The notes under the pieces: generated by a model
Database searches by the model: none
The model's input: only the letters and a program-made list of their open reading frames with translations
What the model was told of the DNA's origin: nothing
Assembly (NCBI GenBank): GCA_028281785.1
Contig: JANQJG010000152.1
Span: 1-64,000, forward strand
DNA length: 64,000 nt
Direction: 5' to 3'
Origin: Rhodospirillales bacterium
GTDB lineage: Bacteria > Pseudomonadota > Alphaproteobacteria > Rhodospirillales > Shumkoniaceae
Position numbers and translations under genes: made by a program
Shown here: positions 18,690-31,895 of the stretch, one piece after another
How positions within the stretch are numbered: the first letter of the stretch is position 1
Layout of the letters: every line of letters begins with the position of its first letter

Positions 18690-19901
18690 ATGTCCATGCC
18701 CACGATCTCTACCCGCCTCAATCTACCTCTCCGGATTGCCCTGTTTTCTTACGGTTTTCGGCCTTTCTTTCTGCTCGCGGGTCTGTATGGGACGCTTTCC
18801 CTCGCCACATGGGCACTGATCTATCCGGGAATGGTTCAGCCATCGATTCTGGCGGCCTCATCCATCTGGCACGGGCACGAGATGCTTTTCGGCTTCTCGA
18901 TGGCCGCAGCCGCCGGCTTCCTTTTGACGGCTGTTCCCGCCTGGACCGGCACGAAGCCGATCTCCGGTTGGCCGTTGGCCGCACTCGTCGCCATCTGGAT
19001 CGCGGGCCGGCTCGCCTTCCATCTGACGGAGCTGGTACCGCCAGTGGTCGTGGCGATCGTCGATCTCGGCTTCGTGCCGGCTCTGGCTGTGGCGATCGGA
19101 CGCCCGCTCCTGGCGGCCGGCCGTGCCCGCAATCTTGTTTTTGTAATCCTGCTCACCTTGCTGTTCGCGGCGAATGCGATGGTGCATGCCGAGGCCATGG
19201 GCTTGACTGCCGACTCCGCCAGCTTCGGCCTCAGGCTTGCGATCTACATAGTTGTGTTCATGGCCGTACTCATTCTCGACCGCATCGCCCCACGCTTCAC
19301 CGCAAACGCGCTCGCGGCGCGGGGGGTGGAAATCCAGGCGGCGCCCCGTCCCTGGATCGAACGTCTGGTGGTCGCAGCCCTTATCGGCACCGCGATCGCC
19401 GATCTGTCGGGGGGGCCTACCACGATCATGGGACTTCTCGCCGCAATCGCCGCCGCTTCCCTGATCTGGCGGATGCGATTCTGGAGGTCCGGCGAGACCC
19501 TCGGCCAGCCGATCCTATGGGTGCTGCATCTCGGTCACGCCTGGATCGCCATCGGCTTCGCCTGTCTGGCCATTTCCGCGCTAACGGAGCTGTTGGCGCC
19601 CGACTCAGCGCTGCACGCGCTCACCGTCGGGGCCATGGGTACCTCGATCCTGGCGGTCATGACGCGGGCCAGCCTGGGGCATACGGGTCGCCCGCTGATT
19701 GCTCCACGGCCCGTGGTTGCCGCTTATCTGCTGGTCACGCTGGCAGCGACGACTCGCGTTTTCGGCCCGGCATTGTCTCCGGAAGCCGCCATTTTCTGGA
19801 CGACGGCATCGGGCGCCTTTTGGGTCCTGGCGTTTGGCATATTCACAGCGGTTTTCGCGCCCGTTCTGATGCTCCCGCGCGCGGACGGAAAACCGGGCTA
19901 A
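18690..19901 (+). CDS. nnrS: NnrS family heme/copper membrane protein
   Basis: A 403-residue protein with about 12 hydrophobic helices. The NnrS signature HGHEMLFGFSMAAAAGFLLTA lies in the second helix and supplies heme- or metal-binding histidines. Members are induced by nitric oxide and protect against nitrosative stress. A TTG at 18669 is in frame, but ATG 18690, 10 nt after GGAAG, is preferred. It is divergent from the SUMF-lipoprotein gene and stands alone; no nitrite or NO reductase genes are in the window. Confidence 0.92.
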   Translation: MSMPTISTRLNLPLRIALFSYGFRPFFLLAGLYGTLSLATWALIYPGMVQPSILAASSIWHGHEMLFGFSMAAAAGFLLTAVPAWTGTKPISGWPLAALVAIWIAGRLAFHLTELVPPVVVAIVDLGFVPALAVAIGRPLLAAGRARNLVFVILLTLLFAANAMVHAEAMGLTADSASFGLRLAIYIVVFMAVLILDRIAPRFTANALAARGVEIQAAPRPWIERLVVAALIGTAIADLSGGPTTIMGLLAAIAAASLIWRMRFWRSGETLGQPILWVLHLGHAWIAIGFACLAISALTELLAPDSALHALTVGAMGTSILAVMTRASLGHTGRPLIAPRPVVAAYLLVTLAATTRVFGPALSPEAAIFWTTASGAFWVLAFGIFTAVFAPVLMLPRADGKPG

Positions 19902-19925
19902 GGCGCGACGGCCGGATCGTCTCGG

Positions 19926-20777
19926 CTAAAGTTCGAATTGCTTTTCCACCTCGGCGACCGTTTTGTCGGTCGCGGTCGGTGGCAGGTAGGCCGGACGTTC
20001 GCCGAGATAGAACACCCCCAAGGAAAAGCCGTCATCGGCCATCATCCGCTTGGCGGCGCGTGCGAGGTTCGGCGTCGGCTCGTGTTCCGACTTGCGGACC
20101 ATTTTCCGCCAGTCAACCTGTTCCGGCCGATAGGTCACGCAGCGGCTGAGCACCTGGATGAACGAAAATCCCGGGTGCCGGACGCCCTCCACGATCAGCT
20201 TCGCGACCCCGTTGGGGTCGCCCGAGAACCCTCGGGCGATGAAATTTGCGCCGGCCGCGAGCGCCACCGCGAGGGGCTGGAACGGACTGACCCCCGTGCC
20301 ATGCGGCGTGAGCTTGCTGCCTTCCCATTCCGACGCCGTCGTCGGTGAGGCCTGGCCCTTGGTCATGCCATAGACCTGATTGTCCATAACGATATAAGTC
20401 AGGTCGACATTGCGCCGGCAGGCATGCAGGAAGTGGTTGCCGCCGATCGAAAAGCCGTCGCCGTCACCGCCCGCTGCCAACACCGTCAGGTCGGGCCGCG
20501 CGATCTTCAGGCCGGTAGCCAGAGCCAGGGCGCGGCCGTGGACGCCATGAAAGCCATAGATGCTGGTGTAGGCGGGAATGCGCGAGGAGCAACCGATCCC
20601 AGAGATGATCGCCGCCTCTTCCCGCGGCACGCCCAATACCGACAGCGCGCGGGTAATCGAGGTCAGAACCGAGTAGTCGCCACAACCGGGGCACCAGATG
20701 GGCTTGTAGTCCGACTTATAGTCCCTTGCCTCGAGGTGGGGAACGCCCTCGGTTGCCCGTGCTGCAATGGCGGTCAT
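19926..20777 (-). CDS. korB: 2-oxoacid (2-oxoglutarate):ferredoxin oxidoreductase beta subunit
   Basis: The 283-residue TPP-binding subunit has the cluster-ligand motif WCPGCGDYSVL near residue 28, GIGCSSRIPAY, the TPP/Mg motif GDGDGFSIGGNHFLHACRRN, and VMDNQVYGMTKGQ. It pairs with KorA to catalyse reversible oxidative decarboxylation of 2-oxoglutarate (or a related 2-oxoacid) to the acyl-CoA with reduced ferredoxin. It starts 4 bp after the korA stop, so it is cotranscribed. The length and lack of a ferredoxin domain are typical of bacterial KorB. Confidence 0.94.
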   Translation of the reverse strand: MTAIAARATEGVPHLEARDYKSDYKPIWCPGCGDYSVLTSITRALSVLGVPREEAAIISGIGCSSRIPAYTSIYGFHGVHGRALALATGLKIARPDLTVLAAGGDGDGFSIGGNHFLHACRRNVDLTYIVMDNQVYGMTKGQASPTTASEWEGSKLTPHGTGVSPFQPLAVALAAGANFIARGFSGDPNGVAKLIVEGVRHPGFSFIQVLSRCVTYRPEQVDWRKMVRKSEHEPTPNLARAAKRMMADDGFSLGVFYLGERPAYLPPTATDKTVAEVEKQFEL

Positions 20778-20781
20778 CGTC

Positions 20782-22560
20782 CTAACTCCCGTTGACCAGC
20801 GCTTCGAACACCTGCCCGGGACGGATGGGCAAGGGTCCGGGCCGATTGAATACCTGCACCTCCGGCGGTAGATCGTAGAAGGCGCGAAGGTAGTGGTAGA
20901 ATTGCCGCGAGTGGCTTTGCTCGACGATAAGGGCGCGGCGCACGCCCTCGATTGCCTTGCGGAAACGCTCCGTCTGCGGCGGCGACAAAAGCCTGAGCGA
21001 GATCAGCCTGGGATCCAGACCCTGGGCAAGGGCACGAGCGCGCACCTCGCGGGCCGGCCCGGTGCACGAGCCCCAGGTGATGATGGCAATGTCGCCCTCG
21101 CCCTCCACATCGGCCCACAGGTCGCCATAGTCATGGCCGTCGAGCTTGCGTTGTCGTTTATCGAGCTGGGCGAGATGATCCTCCGCCTGGCTCGAAGGGC
21201 GGCCCGCGGGCGTATGCTCAAGACCGTCGGCGACATACTCGCCACCCGCGGTTCCCGGGATCGCCATCGGCGAGATCCCCGACTTGGTCACGGCGTAGCG
21301 CTGGTAGTTCGAAACGCCAGCGGGTGCGATTTCCCGTCCCCCGGCCAGTTTCAGTTCAGGGGGTCGGTCGACGATGGCTCGCATCTGCCCCAAGAGCTGA
21401 TCCGTGAGAACGATCACGGGGCATTGGAGAGTTTCCGCCAAATGAACCGACCATTGTGTGGTCTGGACGCAGTCGGCCACTGAATTCGTAGCCGTCACGA
21501 TATGCGGTGCGTCGCCATGCAAGCCGTACAAAGCGATGTTCAGGTCCGTTTGCTCGGACTTCGTCGGAATGCCCGTAGACGGGCCACCGCGTTGGACATC
21601 GATGACGACGATCGGCGTTTCCGAAGCAAGCGAAAGGCCCAGCGCCTCGATCATCAAGGCCAAGCCCGGCCCCGACGTCGCCGTCAACGACGGCACGCCG
21701 CCGAAAGACCCGCCGATGATCATGTTGATGGAGGCCAACTCGTCCTCAGCCTGCACGAGCTCGCCGCCGAGGTGTTCCAGGTTCGGGGCCAGCCATTCGA
21801 GGATTTCCGTGGCCGGGGTGATGGGATAAGCCGCGACGAAACGCACGCCGCCGCGCAACGCGCCAAGACCGATGGCTTCGTTGCCGCTGATGTTCCACCG
21901 TCCCGCTGTTTTTCCGTTCGCGTCGAGCCGATGGGCGGCCCCGAAGGCGTCCGAGGCATCAAACCCGGCCCCAACGGCTGCCGCACTCGCGGCAAGCGCC
22001 TCGGGCCCCTTGCGCCTCAGGGCGCGTTCGATCACGGGTTGCAGGGAACCCTGTTCGAGTCCCACCAGCCTCGCCAGAACCCCGAGGGCGACCATGTTGG
22101 GACGCCCGCCGGGAATCTCGCTCAGCATCTCCTTGATCGGCAGGGTCTCGCAGCACGCACCGCTTTCCGTGATCCACTCCGGCGGGGACCCGGCGTCACC
22201 GGCGCTCAGCACAAGACTCTCGGGCCCAAGCGCAATTTCAGCGGCGAACCGCTCCGTGCTCAGCCAATCGAAGGCGAAGAGCAGGTCGACGCGATCCCCC
22301 CCGCTGGATACGTCGCTGGACGACAGTCGGAGGAAGGCGGCCGCCTCGCCGCCCCGAATCTGGGGCCCGAGAGATCGGGTCATGATGCCGTGCAGCCCAG
22401 CTCGCGCGGCGGAGTCGAGGAGCATCTGACCCGCGGTCATGACGCCGGATCCCCCGCTGCCGGTCAAGGCAACGGAGATCGACCGCACCGAATTCGGTTG
22501 CGATGGTTCGGATGGTTCGGAAGAGTCGGAAGAACTCGAAGACGCCTGCGTGATAATCAT
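20782..22560 (-). CDS. korA: 2-oxoglutarate:ferredoxin oxidoreductase alpha subunit (gamma-alpha fusion)
   Basis: The 592-residue subunit fuses an N-terminal gamma domain (ALTGSGGSGVMTAGQMLL, RGGEAAAFLRLS) to a pyrimidine-binding alpha domain (GNEAIGLGALRGGVRFVAAYPITPAT near residue 232, then DELASINMIIGGSFGG and the QRGGPSTGIPTKSEQTDL motif). This is the 600-residue KorA form. An unusual Ser/Glu/Pro-rich stretch of about 20 residues precedes the gamma domain. The true start may therefore be internal, as the upstream region before ATG 22560 lacks a strong SD. It is the first gene of korAB, separated from nifJ by a 315-bp gap containing a hairpin. Confidence 0.94.
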   Translation of the reverse strand: MIITQASSSSSDSSEPSEPSQPNSVRSISVALTGSGGSGVMTAGQMLLDSAARAGLHGIMTRSLGPQIRGGEAAAFLRLSSSDVSSGGDRVDLLFAFDWLSTERFAAEIALGPESLVLSAGDAGSPPEWITESGACCETLPIKEMLSEIPGGRPNMVALGVLARLVGLEQGSLQPVIERALRRKGPEALAASAAAVGAGFDASDAFGAAHRLDANGKTAGRWNISGNEAIGLGALRGGVRFVAAYPITPATEILEWLAPNLEHLGGELVQAEDELASINMIIGGSFGGVPSLTATSGPGLALMIEALGLSLASETPIVVIDVQRGGPSTGIPTKSEQTDLNIALYGLHGDAPHIVTATNSVADCVQTTQWSVHLAETLQCPVIVLTDQLLGQMRAIVDRPPELKLAGGREIAPAGVSNYQRYAVTKSGISPMAIPGTAGGEYVADGLEHTPAGRPSSQAEDHLAQLDKRQRKLDGHDYGDLWADVEGEGDIAIITWGSCTGPAREVRARALAQGLDPRLISLRLLSPPQTERFRKAIEGVRRALIVEQSHSRQFYHYLRAFYDLPPEVQVFNRPGPLPIRPGQVFEALVNGS

Positions 22561-22875
22561 TTGTCGTGCCCGCTGCTCGTGAAGGAGTGGTTTGTGGACG
22601 CGCGCAAGCGTTTTCGTCTCCGAACGAATCCTTCCATTGCTGCTGAAAACTGTCCGCCCATTTCGACCTATCGTCCGCTTCGGCCTCGGTATCGACGCGC
22701 CTTGCTCGATATTTCCAGTATGGGCATAGACATTAACGTTTCGCGAACAACAACCTTAACGCATCCCTGCGGAATGGCAACAGGGAATCTGCGGCTTTTC
22801 GCGAGATCCAAACGTGCGAAACGCCCGGCGCCGAAGCACCGGGCGTTTCCCGTAAAGTGAAGAAGACTTGCCGTT
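22561..22875. other. 315-bp gap between nifJ and korAB
   Basis: No gene is supported. The nifJ-proximal part carries the hairpin listed separately, and the rest presumably holds the korAB promoter and leader. No recognisable FNR box or riboswitch was identified by eye. Confidence 0.4.
22819..22848 (-). terminator. Hairpin downstream of nifJ
   Basis: AAACGCCCGG (22819-22828) and CCGGGCGTTT (22839-22848) form a 10-bp stem with a 10-nt loop, 28 nt beyond the nifJ stop on the minus strand. The T-run is contained in the stem end (GTTT then CGC), so it is a reasonable but imperfect intrinsic terminator. It separates nifJ from korAB transcription. Confidence 0.6.
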
Positions 22876-26466
<3,591 letters not shown>

Positions 26467-26605
26467 GGATGCACTCCTTCGTTTTACCGAAACTGATCGG
26501 GCTCGGCCACTAGCTCACCAAGCCTTACATTGCATGATGTAATCGAATAAAACTGATGCCTATTCTGCGAGTGATTATTATTTTCTCGCAAATAAATTGC
26601 CGAGA

Positions 26606-26646
26606 TTCTTGAAAACAAGAACAATAATAATTTTGCTTTGTTCTTG
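26606..26646. repeat. Triple TTCTTG/CAAGAA half-sites upstream of nifJ
   Basis: TTCTTG (26606-26611), AAAA, CAAGAACAA (26616-26624), a 13-nt spacer, and TTGTTCTTG (26638-26646) lie in the AT-rich gap between queG and nifJ. The 9-bp dyad followed on the minus strand by TTTT could terminate queG transcription. The three spaced half-sites could equally be an operator for nifJ, about 140-180 bp upstream of its start. Confidence 0.45.
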
Positions 26647-26721
26647 CAGCATCGATATACGGGATTCCGGCCGTAATAGCAAGGCTGTAACGACTCCAAA
26701 CTGCTGGTTGGGCACCACTTT

Positions 26722-27897
26722 TCATCGTACGGAATACGCCTCTTCCGCCGTCGAGCTGGCATCTCTTTTCTTTTTTACACCGCGATTCTTCGTCCCTGCC
26801 TCGGCTGTCAGGCGCGCGAACGCCCAGCGGGCCGCCTCGCGCACCAGGGGCGAGGCATCGTCGAGCCGCTGCCGCGCCGCCTCGGCCAAGCCGGCGTCGC
26901 CGCTGTTGCCGATCGCGATCAGGACGTTCCGCAACAAACGGTCGCGTCCGGTTCTCTTGATCGGCGTGCCCGCAAAGATCCGACGGAAGGCCGCGTCGTC
27001 AAGCGCCGCGAGTTCGGCGAGGTCGGGGGCCGAGGCGCCCTCGCGGGGACGGAACGCATCCTCCTCGGTCGGGCGCGCGAACTTATTCCACGGACAAACC
27101 GCGAGACAGTCGTCGCACCCGTAAATCCGGTTGCCCATCCGCGACCGCAGCGGCTCCGGGATATCGTCCTTGTGCTCGATTGTGAGATAGGAAATGCAGC
27201 GGCGGGCATCGATGCGGTAGGGCTCGGGCAGGGCATCCGTTGGGCAGGCCTCGCGGCACCGGTTGCAGCTTCCGCAAAGGTCCGTCTCGGCCCGGTCGGG
27301 CGGCAGATCCAACGTCGTGAAGACCTCGGCCAGAAACAGCCAGGACCCGAAATGCCGCGACACCAGATTTGTATGCTTGCCCTGCCAGCCGATGCCGGCG
27401 CGAGCCGCCAGCGGCTTTTCCATCACCGGGGCGGTGTCGACGAAGACCTTCACCTCGCATTCCCATTCCGCGGCGATCCAGCGGGCCAGACGCTTCACCC
27501 GTTTTTTGAGGACATCGTGATAGTCGCGGTTGCGCGCATAGACGCTGATCGCGCCGCGGTTTTTGAGCCGCAGCACCCCCAGTGGGTCCTCCTCCGGCCC
27601 ATAGTTGGCCCCGAGCGCGATGACGCTCCGCGCCTCGGGCCATAGCGCCTGTGGGTCGGCACGGCGGGCATAGGTATCCGCCAGCCAGGTCATATCGCCG
27701 TGACGCCCGTCCGCGAGGAATCTAGCGAGATCGATACGGTCGCTCTCGGGAGACGCTGCGGCCGTAAAACCGGCCGCGTCAAACCCCATCGCGAACGCCT
27801 TGCGCCGGATCGCGTCCTTGGCTCCGTCCACAGATCGCAAAAAAGGGCTGGCTGCCGTCAAGCGCGGCCTCCCTTCCATCCTCGCCATGCCCCCCAT
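26722..27897 (-). CDS. queG: Epoxyqueuosine reductase
   Basis: The cobalamin and iron-sulfur enzyme reduces epoxyqueuosine to queuosine in tRNA. Seen are the N-terminal region (MGFDAAGF, MTWLADTYARRADP, VIALGANYGP), the cobalamin-binding core with DTAPVMEKPLAARAGIGWQG, and two 4Fe-4S motifs, CGSCNRCREACPTDAL and CDDCLAVCPWNKFA. A C-terminal HEAT-like segment (NVLIAIGNSGDAGL) follows. Three in-frame ATGs (27897, 27888, 27879) are possible starts and none has a clear SD. The start region lies 54 bp from the divergent VUT gene. It forms part of the local queuosine set. Confidence 0.94.
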   Translation of the reverse strand: MGGMARMEGRPRLTAASPFLRSVDGAKDAIRRKAFAMGFDAAGFTAAASPESDRIDLARFLADGRHGDMTWLADTYARRADPQALWPEARSVIALGANYGPEEDPLGVLRLKNRGAISVYARNRDYHDVLKKRVKRLARWIAAEWECEVKVFVDTAPVMEKPLAARAGIGWQGKHTNLVSRHFGSWLFLAEVFTTLDLPPDRAETDLCGSCNRCREACPTDALPEPYRIDARRCISYLTIEHKDDIPEPLRSRMGNRIYGCDDCLAVCPWNKFARPTEEDAFRPREGASAPDLAELAALDDAAFRRIFAGTPIKRTGRDRLLRNVLIAIGNSGDAGLAEAARQRLDDASPLVREAARWAFARLTAEAGTKNRGVKKKRDASSTAEEAYSVR

Positions 27898-27951
27898 ACA
27901 TATGGTAATCAGCCGTGCCGGCTCCAGCCCCCAGGAACAAGACGCGACGAA

Positions 27952-28437
27952 ATGCAGCTCAGATTCACGATCCTCTACATCGCCTTGATCGTCGCCGTGA
28001 ACTATGCCTTCACGGTGGTGCCGCTGGTCAACCTCCCCGACGGCACGGCCTGGCCGCCGGTTTCGCTGCTCGTCGGTTTCATCTTCGTCGCCCGCGACTT
28101 CGCCCAGCGCGAGATCGGCCATCGCGTGCTGGTCGCGATGCTGATCGGCGCCGTCATCAGCTATTTCATGGCCAGCCCCGTGGTCGCGGTGGCCAGCGCG
28201 GCCGCCTTCCTGGTCAGCGAGTTCGCGGACTGGGCCGTCTACAGCTTTACCCGGCGGCCGCTGTCACAGCGCATCCTCTACTCAAGCGCGCTTGGCGCGC
28301 CCATCGATAGCGTCGTCTTCCTCGGCGGTATTGGGATTCTGTCGCCTGCGGGCGTAGCCGCCATGACCGCGAGCAAGCTGGTCGGCGCCCTCATCGTCTG
28401 GTGGCTTATTCGCCGCCGTGAGATGGCCGCCGGCTGA
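27952..28437 (+). CDS. VUT family (YhhQ-like) putative queuosine-precursor transporter
   Basis: The 161-residue integral membrane protein has about five helices and the VUT/DUF165 signatures: VPLVNLPDGTAWPPVSLLVG, then FVARDFAQREIGHRV and SEFADWAVYSFTRRPL. YhhQ-type members import preQ0/preQ1, and the location between queG and queF supports that role here. The ATG at 27952 gives a protein of normal size; the upstream extension overlaps queG on the other strand and is not family-like. Confidence 0.88.
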   Translation: MQLRFTILYIALIVAVNYAFTVVPLVNLPDGTAWPPVSLLVGFIFVARDFAQREIGHRVLVAMLIGAVISYFMASPVVAVASAAAFLVSEFADWAVYSFTRRPLSQRILYSSALGAPIDSVVFLGGIGILSPAGVAAMTASKLVGALIVWWLIRRREMAAG

Positions 28438-28464
28438 CCCGCCGAGCGGGGCCGCGCGACCCGT

Positions 28465-28785
28465 TCAGGCCGAGACTTTCTCCTTCGCCTCTATCCCGTC
28501 ATGGAGGGTCGGCGGCCCCAGTTCCTGGAAGCTGAACAGCTTCATGGCGCGGCTGCCGTCGTAGTCCAGAATGCGCAGGTCATCGGTCTCGCGCAGGTCG
28601 CGGGAAACCACAAAGAAGTGTCCGCCATACCTCTCCTTGGCCAGCTCCAACGGGATCTCGAAGGCGATGAACTTCTCGATCCCCTTGACCGAAAGCTTTT
28701 CCAACAACGGCGGCTCGGTCACCGAGCGGTAGGAGGTGAGGATGACCAGAGGCCCGCTTCCGGTGAACAACATCACGGCGTTCAT
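28465..28785 (-). CDS. Small hypothetical protein inside the queuosine cluster
   Basis: A 106-residue soluble protein with no Cys, signal or membrane helix. It begins MNAVMLFTGSGPLVILTSYR and has a mixed alpha/beta pattern (IEKFIAFEIPLELAKERYGG, HFFVVSRDLRETDDLRILD). The sequence looks evolved as a real protein, with no low complexity. The start follows AAGGAGGGACC, a good SD. It is convergent with the VUT gene and upstream of nothing else on its strand. No family is recognised; a role in queuosine metabolism would be inference from position only. Confidence 0.6.
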   Translation of the reverse strand: MNAVMLFTGSGPLVILTSYRSVTEPPLLEKLSVKGIEKFIAFEIPLELAKERYGGHFFVVSRDLRETDDLRILDYDGSRAMKLFSFQELGPPTLHDGIEAKEKVSA

Positions 28786-28982
28786 CTGTCGGTCCCTCCT
28801 TGGATGAGGGCCGGCCGGCGCGCCGTGCGCATCGTTTCTTGGGTATCGCTTGGTTCCGGGCCCGCATCATCGGGCCGACGCACGGCCGCCATCGCGGCCC
28901 GAACGTCACATCTCGAACATTATAACATGAAAAGGATATATGTCCGGACGCGCAAAACCGGAAGTGTCGTGGAGAAAGGGGG

Positions 28983-29447
28983 TCACCCCCTGCCCCGATA
29001 GGGGGCCACGCCCTGGTCGGGGAGCCACAGGCCCTCGGGCGGCGCCCCGGTCTGCCAGAACACGTCGATGGGAATGCCGCCGCGCGGGTACCAGTAGCCG
29101 CCGATCCTCAACCATTGCGGCTCGGTCGCCGCGACGATCTTCTTGGCGACGGCGATCGTGCAGGCCTCGTGAAAGCCACTGTGATTGCGGAAGGACGCGA
29201 GGTAGAGCTTGAGCGACTTGCTCTCGACGATGCGCTGGGCGGGCAGGTAGTCAATGACCAGATGGCCGAAATCGGGCTGGCTGGTGACAGGGCAGAGCGC
29301 CGTGAACTCCGGGCAGGTGAAGCGGATGAGATAGCTGTCGCCCGGATGGGGGTTGGGCACGGTATCCAGCACCGCCTCCTCGGGCGAGGCCGGAATCTCG
29401 GAACCGCGGCCGAGCTGGCTTAGGGTGTGGTATTCGCTGTCACTCAT
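28983..29447 (-). CDS. queF: NADPH-dependent 7-cyano-7-deazaguanine reductase
   Basis: The 154-residue enzyme of the T-fold/tunneling family reduces preQ0 to preQ1. The catalytic Cys and Asp are in [14 protein letters not shown], and the QueF substrate motif is [15 protein letters not shown]. Length matches the short unimodular (B. subtilis-type) QueF. It starts 10 bp from the tgt stop and is cotranscribed with tgt and queA. Confidence 0.96.
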   Translation of the reverse strand: MSDSEYHTLSQLGRGSEIPASPEEAVLDTVPNPHPGDSYLIRFTCPEFTALCPVTSQPDFGHLVIDYLPAQRIVESKSLKLYLASFRNHSGFHEACTIAVAKKIVAATEPQWLRIGGYWYPRGGIPIDVFWQTGAPPEGLWLPDQGVAPYRGRG

Positions 29448-29457
29448 TACATCCCGC

Positions 29458-30585
29458 TCAGACCGGTTCGATATCGCCCCGCGCCTGCTCTGCCGCGAAG
29501 GCCTCGGCGAAGGCGGCGAACCGGCCCTCCCGGATGGCCGAGCGGATCCCGACCATCAGCTCCTGATAGTAGTGCAGGTTGTGCCAGGTCAACAGCATGG
29601 ATGCGAGGATCTCCTTGGCTCGCACCAAATGGTGGAGGTAGGCGCGGCTATAGGACCGGCAGGCGGGGCAGCCGCAATCCACGTCCATGGGGCGCGGGTC
29701 CTCGGCATGGCGGGCGTTGCGTAGGTTGAGCGGCCCCCGCCGCGTGAAGGCCTGGCCCGTGCGGCCCGAGCGCGTCGGCAGCACGCAATCGAACAGGTCG
29801 ACGCCGCGGGCCACGGCGCCGACGATGTCCTCGGGCTTGCCCACGCCCATGAGGTAGCGCGGCCGGTCCGCCGGCAGATGCGGCACCGTCGCTTCCAGAA
29901 CCTTGGAGGTCGTCGGCCAGCCCTCCCCGACCGACAGCCCGCCGATGGCGTAGCCGTCGAAGCCGATGGCCTTGAGCCCCTCGGCGGATTCCGCCCGGAG
30001 GTCGTCATACATGCCGCCCTGGACGATGCCGAACAGGCCGTAACCCGGCCGCGCGACGAAGGCCTCGCGGCAGCGCTCGGCCCAGCGCAGGGACAACCGC
30101 ATGGAACGCGCGGCCTCCTCCGCCTTCACCGGGTAGTCCGTGCATTCGTCGAGGACCATCGTGACGGTGGAATCAAGAAGACGCTGGATCTCCATGCAGG
30201 ACTCGGGCGTCAGCATATGGCGGCGCCCATCGACATGGGAACGGAAGGCCACGCCCTCCTCGGTGATGGTCCGCAGTTCGGCCAGCGACCAGACCTGATA
30301 GCCGCCGGAATCCGTGAGAATCGGCCCCGGCCAGTTCATGAACCGGTGGAGTCCCCCGAGCGCCGCCACGCGCTCGGCGCCCGGCCGCAGCATCAAGTGG
30401 TAGGTGTTGGCGAGGATCATTCGCGCGCCTGTCTCGGCCACCGCCTCCGACGTCATCGCCTTGACGCTGGCGGCGGTGCCGACGGGCATGAAGACCGGCG
30501 TATCGACCGATCCATGGGCGGTTTTCAGCCGGCCCAGCCGGGCCGCCCCATCTGTCGTACCGAGGTCGAAGGCGAGCCCGCTCAA
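29458..30585 (-). CDS. tgt: Queuine tRNA-guanine transglycosylase
   Basis: The enzyme exchanges preQ1 for guanine at the wobble position of GUN-anticodon tRNAs. It has the TIM-barrel motifs [26 protein letters not shown], the catalytic Asp in [11 protein letters not shown], and the zinc site [18 protein letters not shown]. The start was taken as TTG 30585, which overlaps the queA stop (TTGA) and lies behind GGAG. An upstream TTG at 30615 would add ten residues. About 375 residues is the usual size. Confidence 0.95.
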   Translation of the reverse strand: MSGLAFDLGTTDGAARLGRLKTAHGSVDTPVFMPVGTAASVKAMTSEAVAETGARMILANTYHLMLRPGAERVAALGGLHRFMNWPGPILTDSGGYQVWSLAELRTITEEGVAFRSHVDGRRHMLTPESCMEIQRLLDSTVTMVLDECTDYPVKAEEAARSMRLSLRWAERCREAFVARPGYGLFGIVQGGMYDDLRAESAEGLKAIGFDGYAIGGLSVGEGWPTTSKVLEATVPHLPADRPRYLMGVGKPEDIVGAVARGVDLFDCVLPTRSGRTGQAFTRRGPLNLRNARHAEDPRPMDVDCGCPACRSYSRAYLHHLVRAKEILASMLLTWHNLHYYQELMVGIRSAIREGRFAAFAEAFAAEQARGDIEPV

Positions 30586-31619
30586 CCGTCCGTGCTCCAG
30601 TTCAGCAGGCAGCAATCGCCGTAGGAGTAGAAACGATAGCCGGCCCGCTTGGCATGCTCATAGGCCGCCTTCATGCGCGTCGTGCCGGCGAAGGCGCAGA
30701 CCAGCATGAACAGGGTCGAGCGTGGCAGATGAAAATTGGTCAGCAGGCGATCGACGGCCTTGAACCGATAGCCGGGGGTGATGAACAGCTCGGTGTCGCC
30801 CAGGAAGGGGCGCAGATCGCCGTCCTTCGCCGCCGCCGTCTCCAACAGGCGCAGGCTGGTCGTGCCGACGGCGACCACCTGCCCGCCCCGCGACCGCGCC
30901 GAGTTGATCGCGGCTGCCGTCTCGGCGCGGATCTCACCCCACTCCGCATGCATCTTGTGGTTCGCCACGTCATTCGTCTTGACCGGCAGGAAGGTGCCGG
31001 CCCCGACATGCAGGGTCAGCGCGACCGTGCGCACGCCACGCTCGGCCAAGGCTTGTGTGACCCGGGGCGTGAAATGCAGCCCCGCGGTCGGCGACGCGAC
31101 CGCCCCCGCGCGGGCCGCGAACATGGTCTGGTAATCGGCCCGGTCGCGGTCGTCGGCCAGATTCGGCCGCTTGATATAGGGTGGCAGCGGCATCGCGCCG
31201 ATGCGGTCAAGGACGGCCGTCAGGACCTCCGCCCCCCGGTCGAAGGTCAGGGTCACCTGCCCGTTCTCGCCGCGCGCGGCCACCCTCGCCGACAGACCTT
31301 CGTCGAACGAGATCTTGTCGCCCGGCCGCAGCTTGCGGGCCGGCCGTGCCAGCGCCTGCCAGACCTCCGGCGATTCGCACCGAATCAGCGTGATCTCGAC
31401 CCGGGCCTCGCCGCGACAGCCGACAAGGCGGGCCGGGATGACTTTCGTGTCATTGACGACGAGAATATCCCCAGGCCGCAAGAGCTCCGGCAAGTCGGTG
31501 ACCCGGAAATCGTTCAGACTCGTCGCCACTTCCAGCAGGCGCGCGGAATCGCGCGGCGTCACCGGCCTTTGCGCGATGAACTCCGGTGGCAGGTCGAAAT
31601 CGAAATCGGCGGTTTTCAT
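30582..31619 (-). CDS. queA: S-adenosylmethionine:tRNA ribosyltransferase-isomerase
   Basis: The 345-residue enzyme adds the epoxycyclopentane unit from SAM to preQ1-tRNA, giving epoxyqueuosine. Motifs seen are [20 protein letters not shown] at the N-terminus, [45 protein letters not shown] and [20 protein letters not shown]. The start is the ATG at 31619, since the eight extra residues upstream are unsupported. It is the first gene of the queA-tgt-queF operon. Confidence 0.96.
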   Translation of the reverse strand: MKTADFDFDLPPEFIAQRPVTPRDSARLLEVATSLNDFRVTDLPELLRPGDILVVNDTKVIPARLVGCRGEARVEITLIRCESPEVWQALARPARKLRPGDKISFDEGLSARVAARGENGQVTLTFDRGAEVLTAVLDRIGAMPLPPYIKRPNLADDRDRADYQTMFAARAGAVASPTAGLHFTPRVTQALAERGVRTVALTLHVGAGTFLPVKTNDVANHKMHAEWGEIRAETAAAINSARSRGGQVVAVGTTSLRLLETAAAKDGDLRPFLGDTELFITPGYRFKAVDRLLTNFHLPRSTLFMLVCAFAGTTRMKAAYEHAKRAGYRFYSYGDCCLLNWSTDG

Positions 31620-31895
31620 CGGATCCCCGATAGCTGCGGACAATTCGGCATAAGCACCGGCCGAGCGTCAGCGGGGGTCCTGCGGGCCGCTCGCCGCCCC
31701 CTCTCGAACGGCGACCGTGCCTCCCAGTCATAGTGAAACAATTGAAACACTTCCACGCCTTTCGAGAAATCCTCCTGAAATCCTGTGTCGGCACCCTGTC
31801 TTTAGCAGGGCGAACCAACGATACGCCGAACTTCGAAACTCTCGACGCCCGCTTCCAACGGACGGACGCCGGGAATGGTTACGGAGGGCAGAGGG

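Noticed and set aside
26484-26762. 92-codon frame in the gap between queG and nifJ
   Set aside because: Overlaps the end of queG, is AT-rich and Cys/Arg/Asn-rich without an SD; better explained as intergenic sequence.
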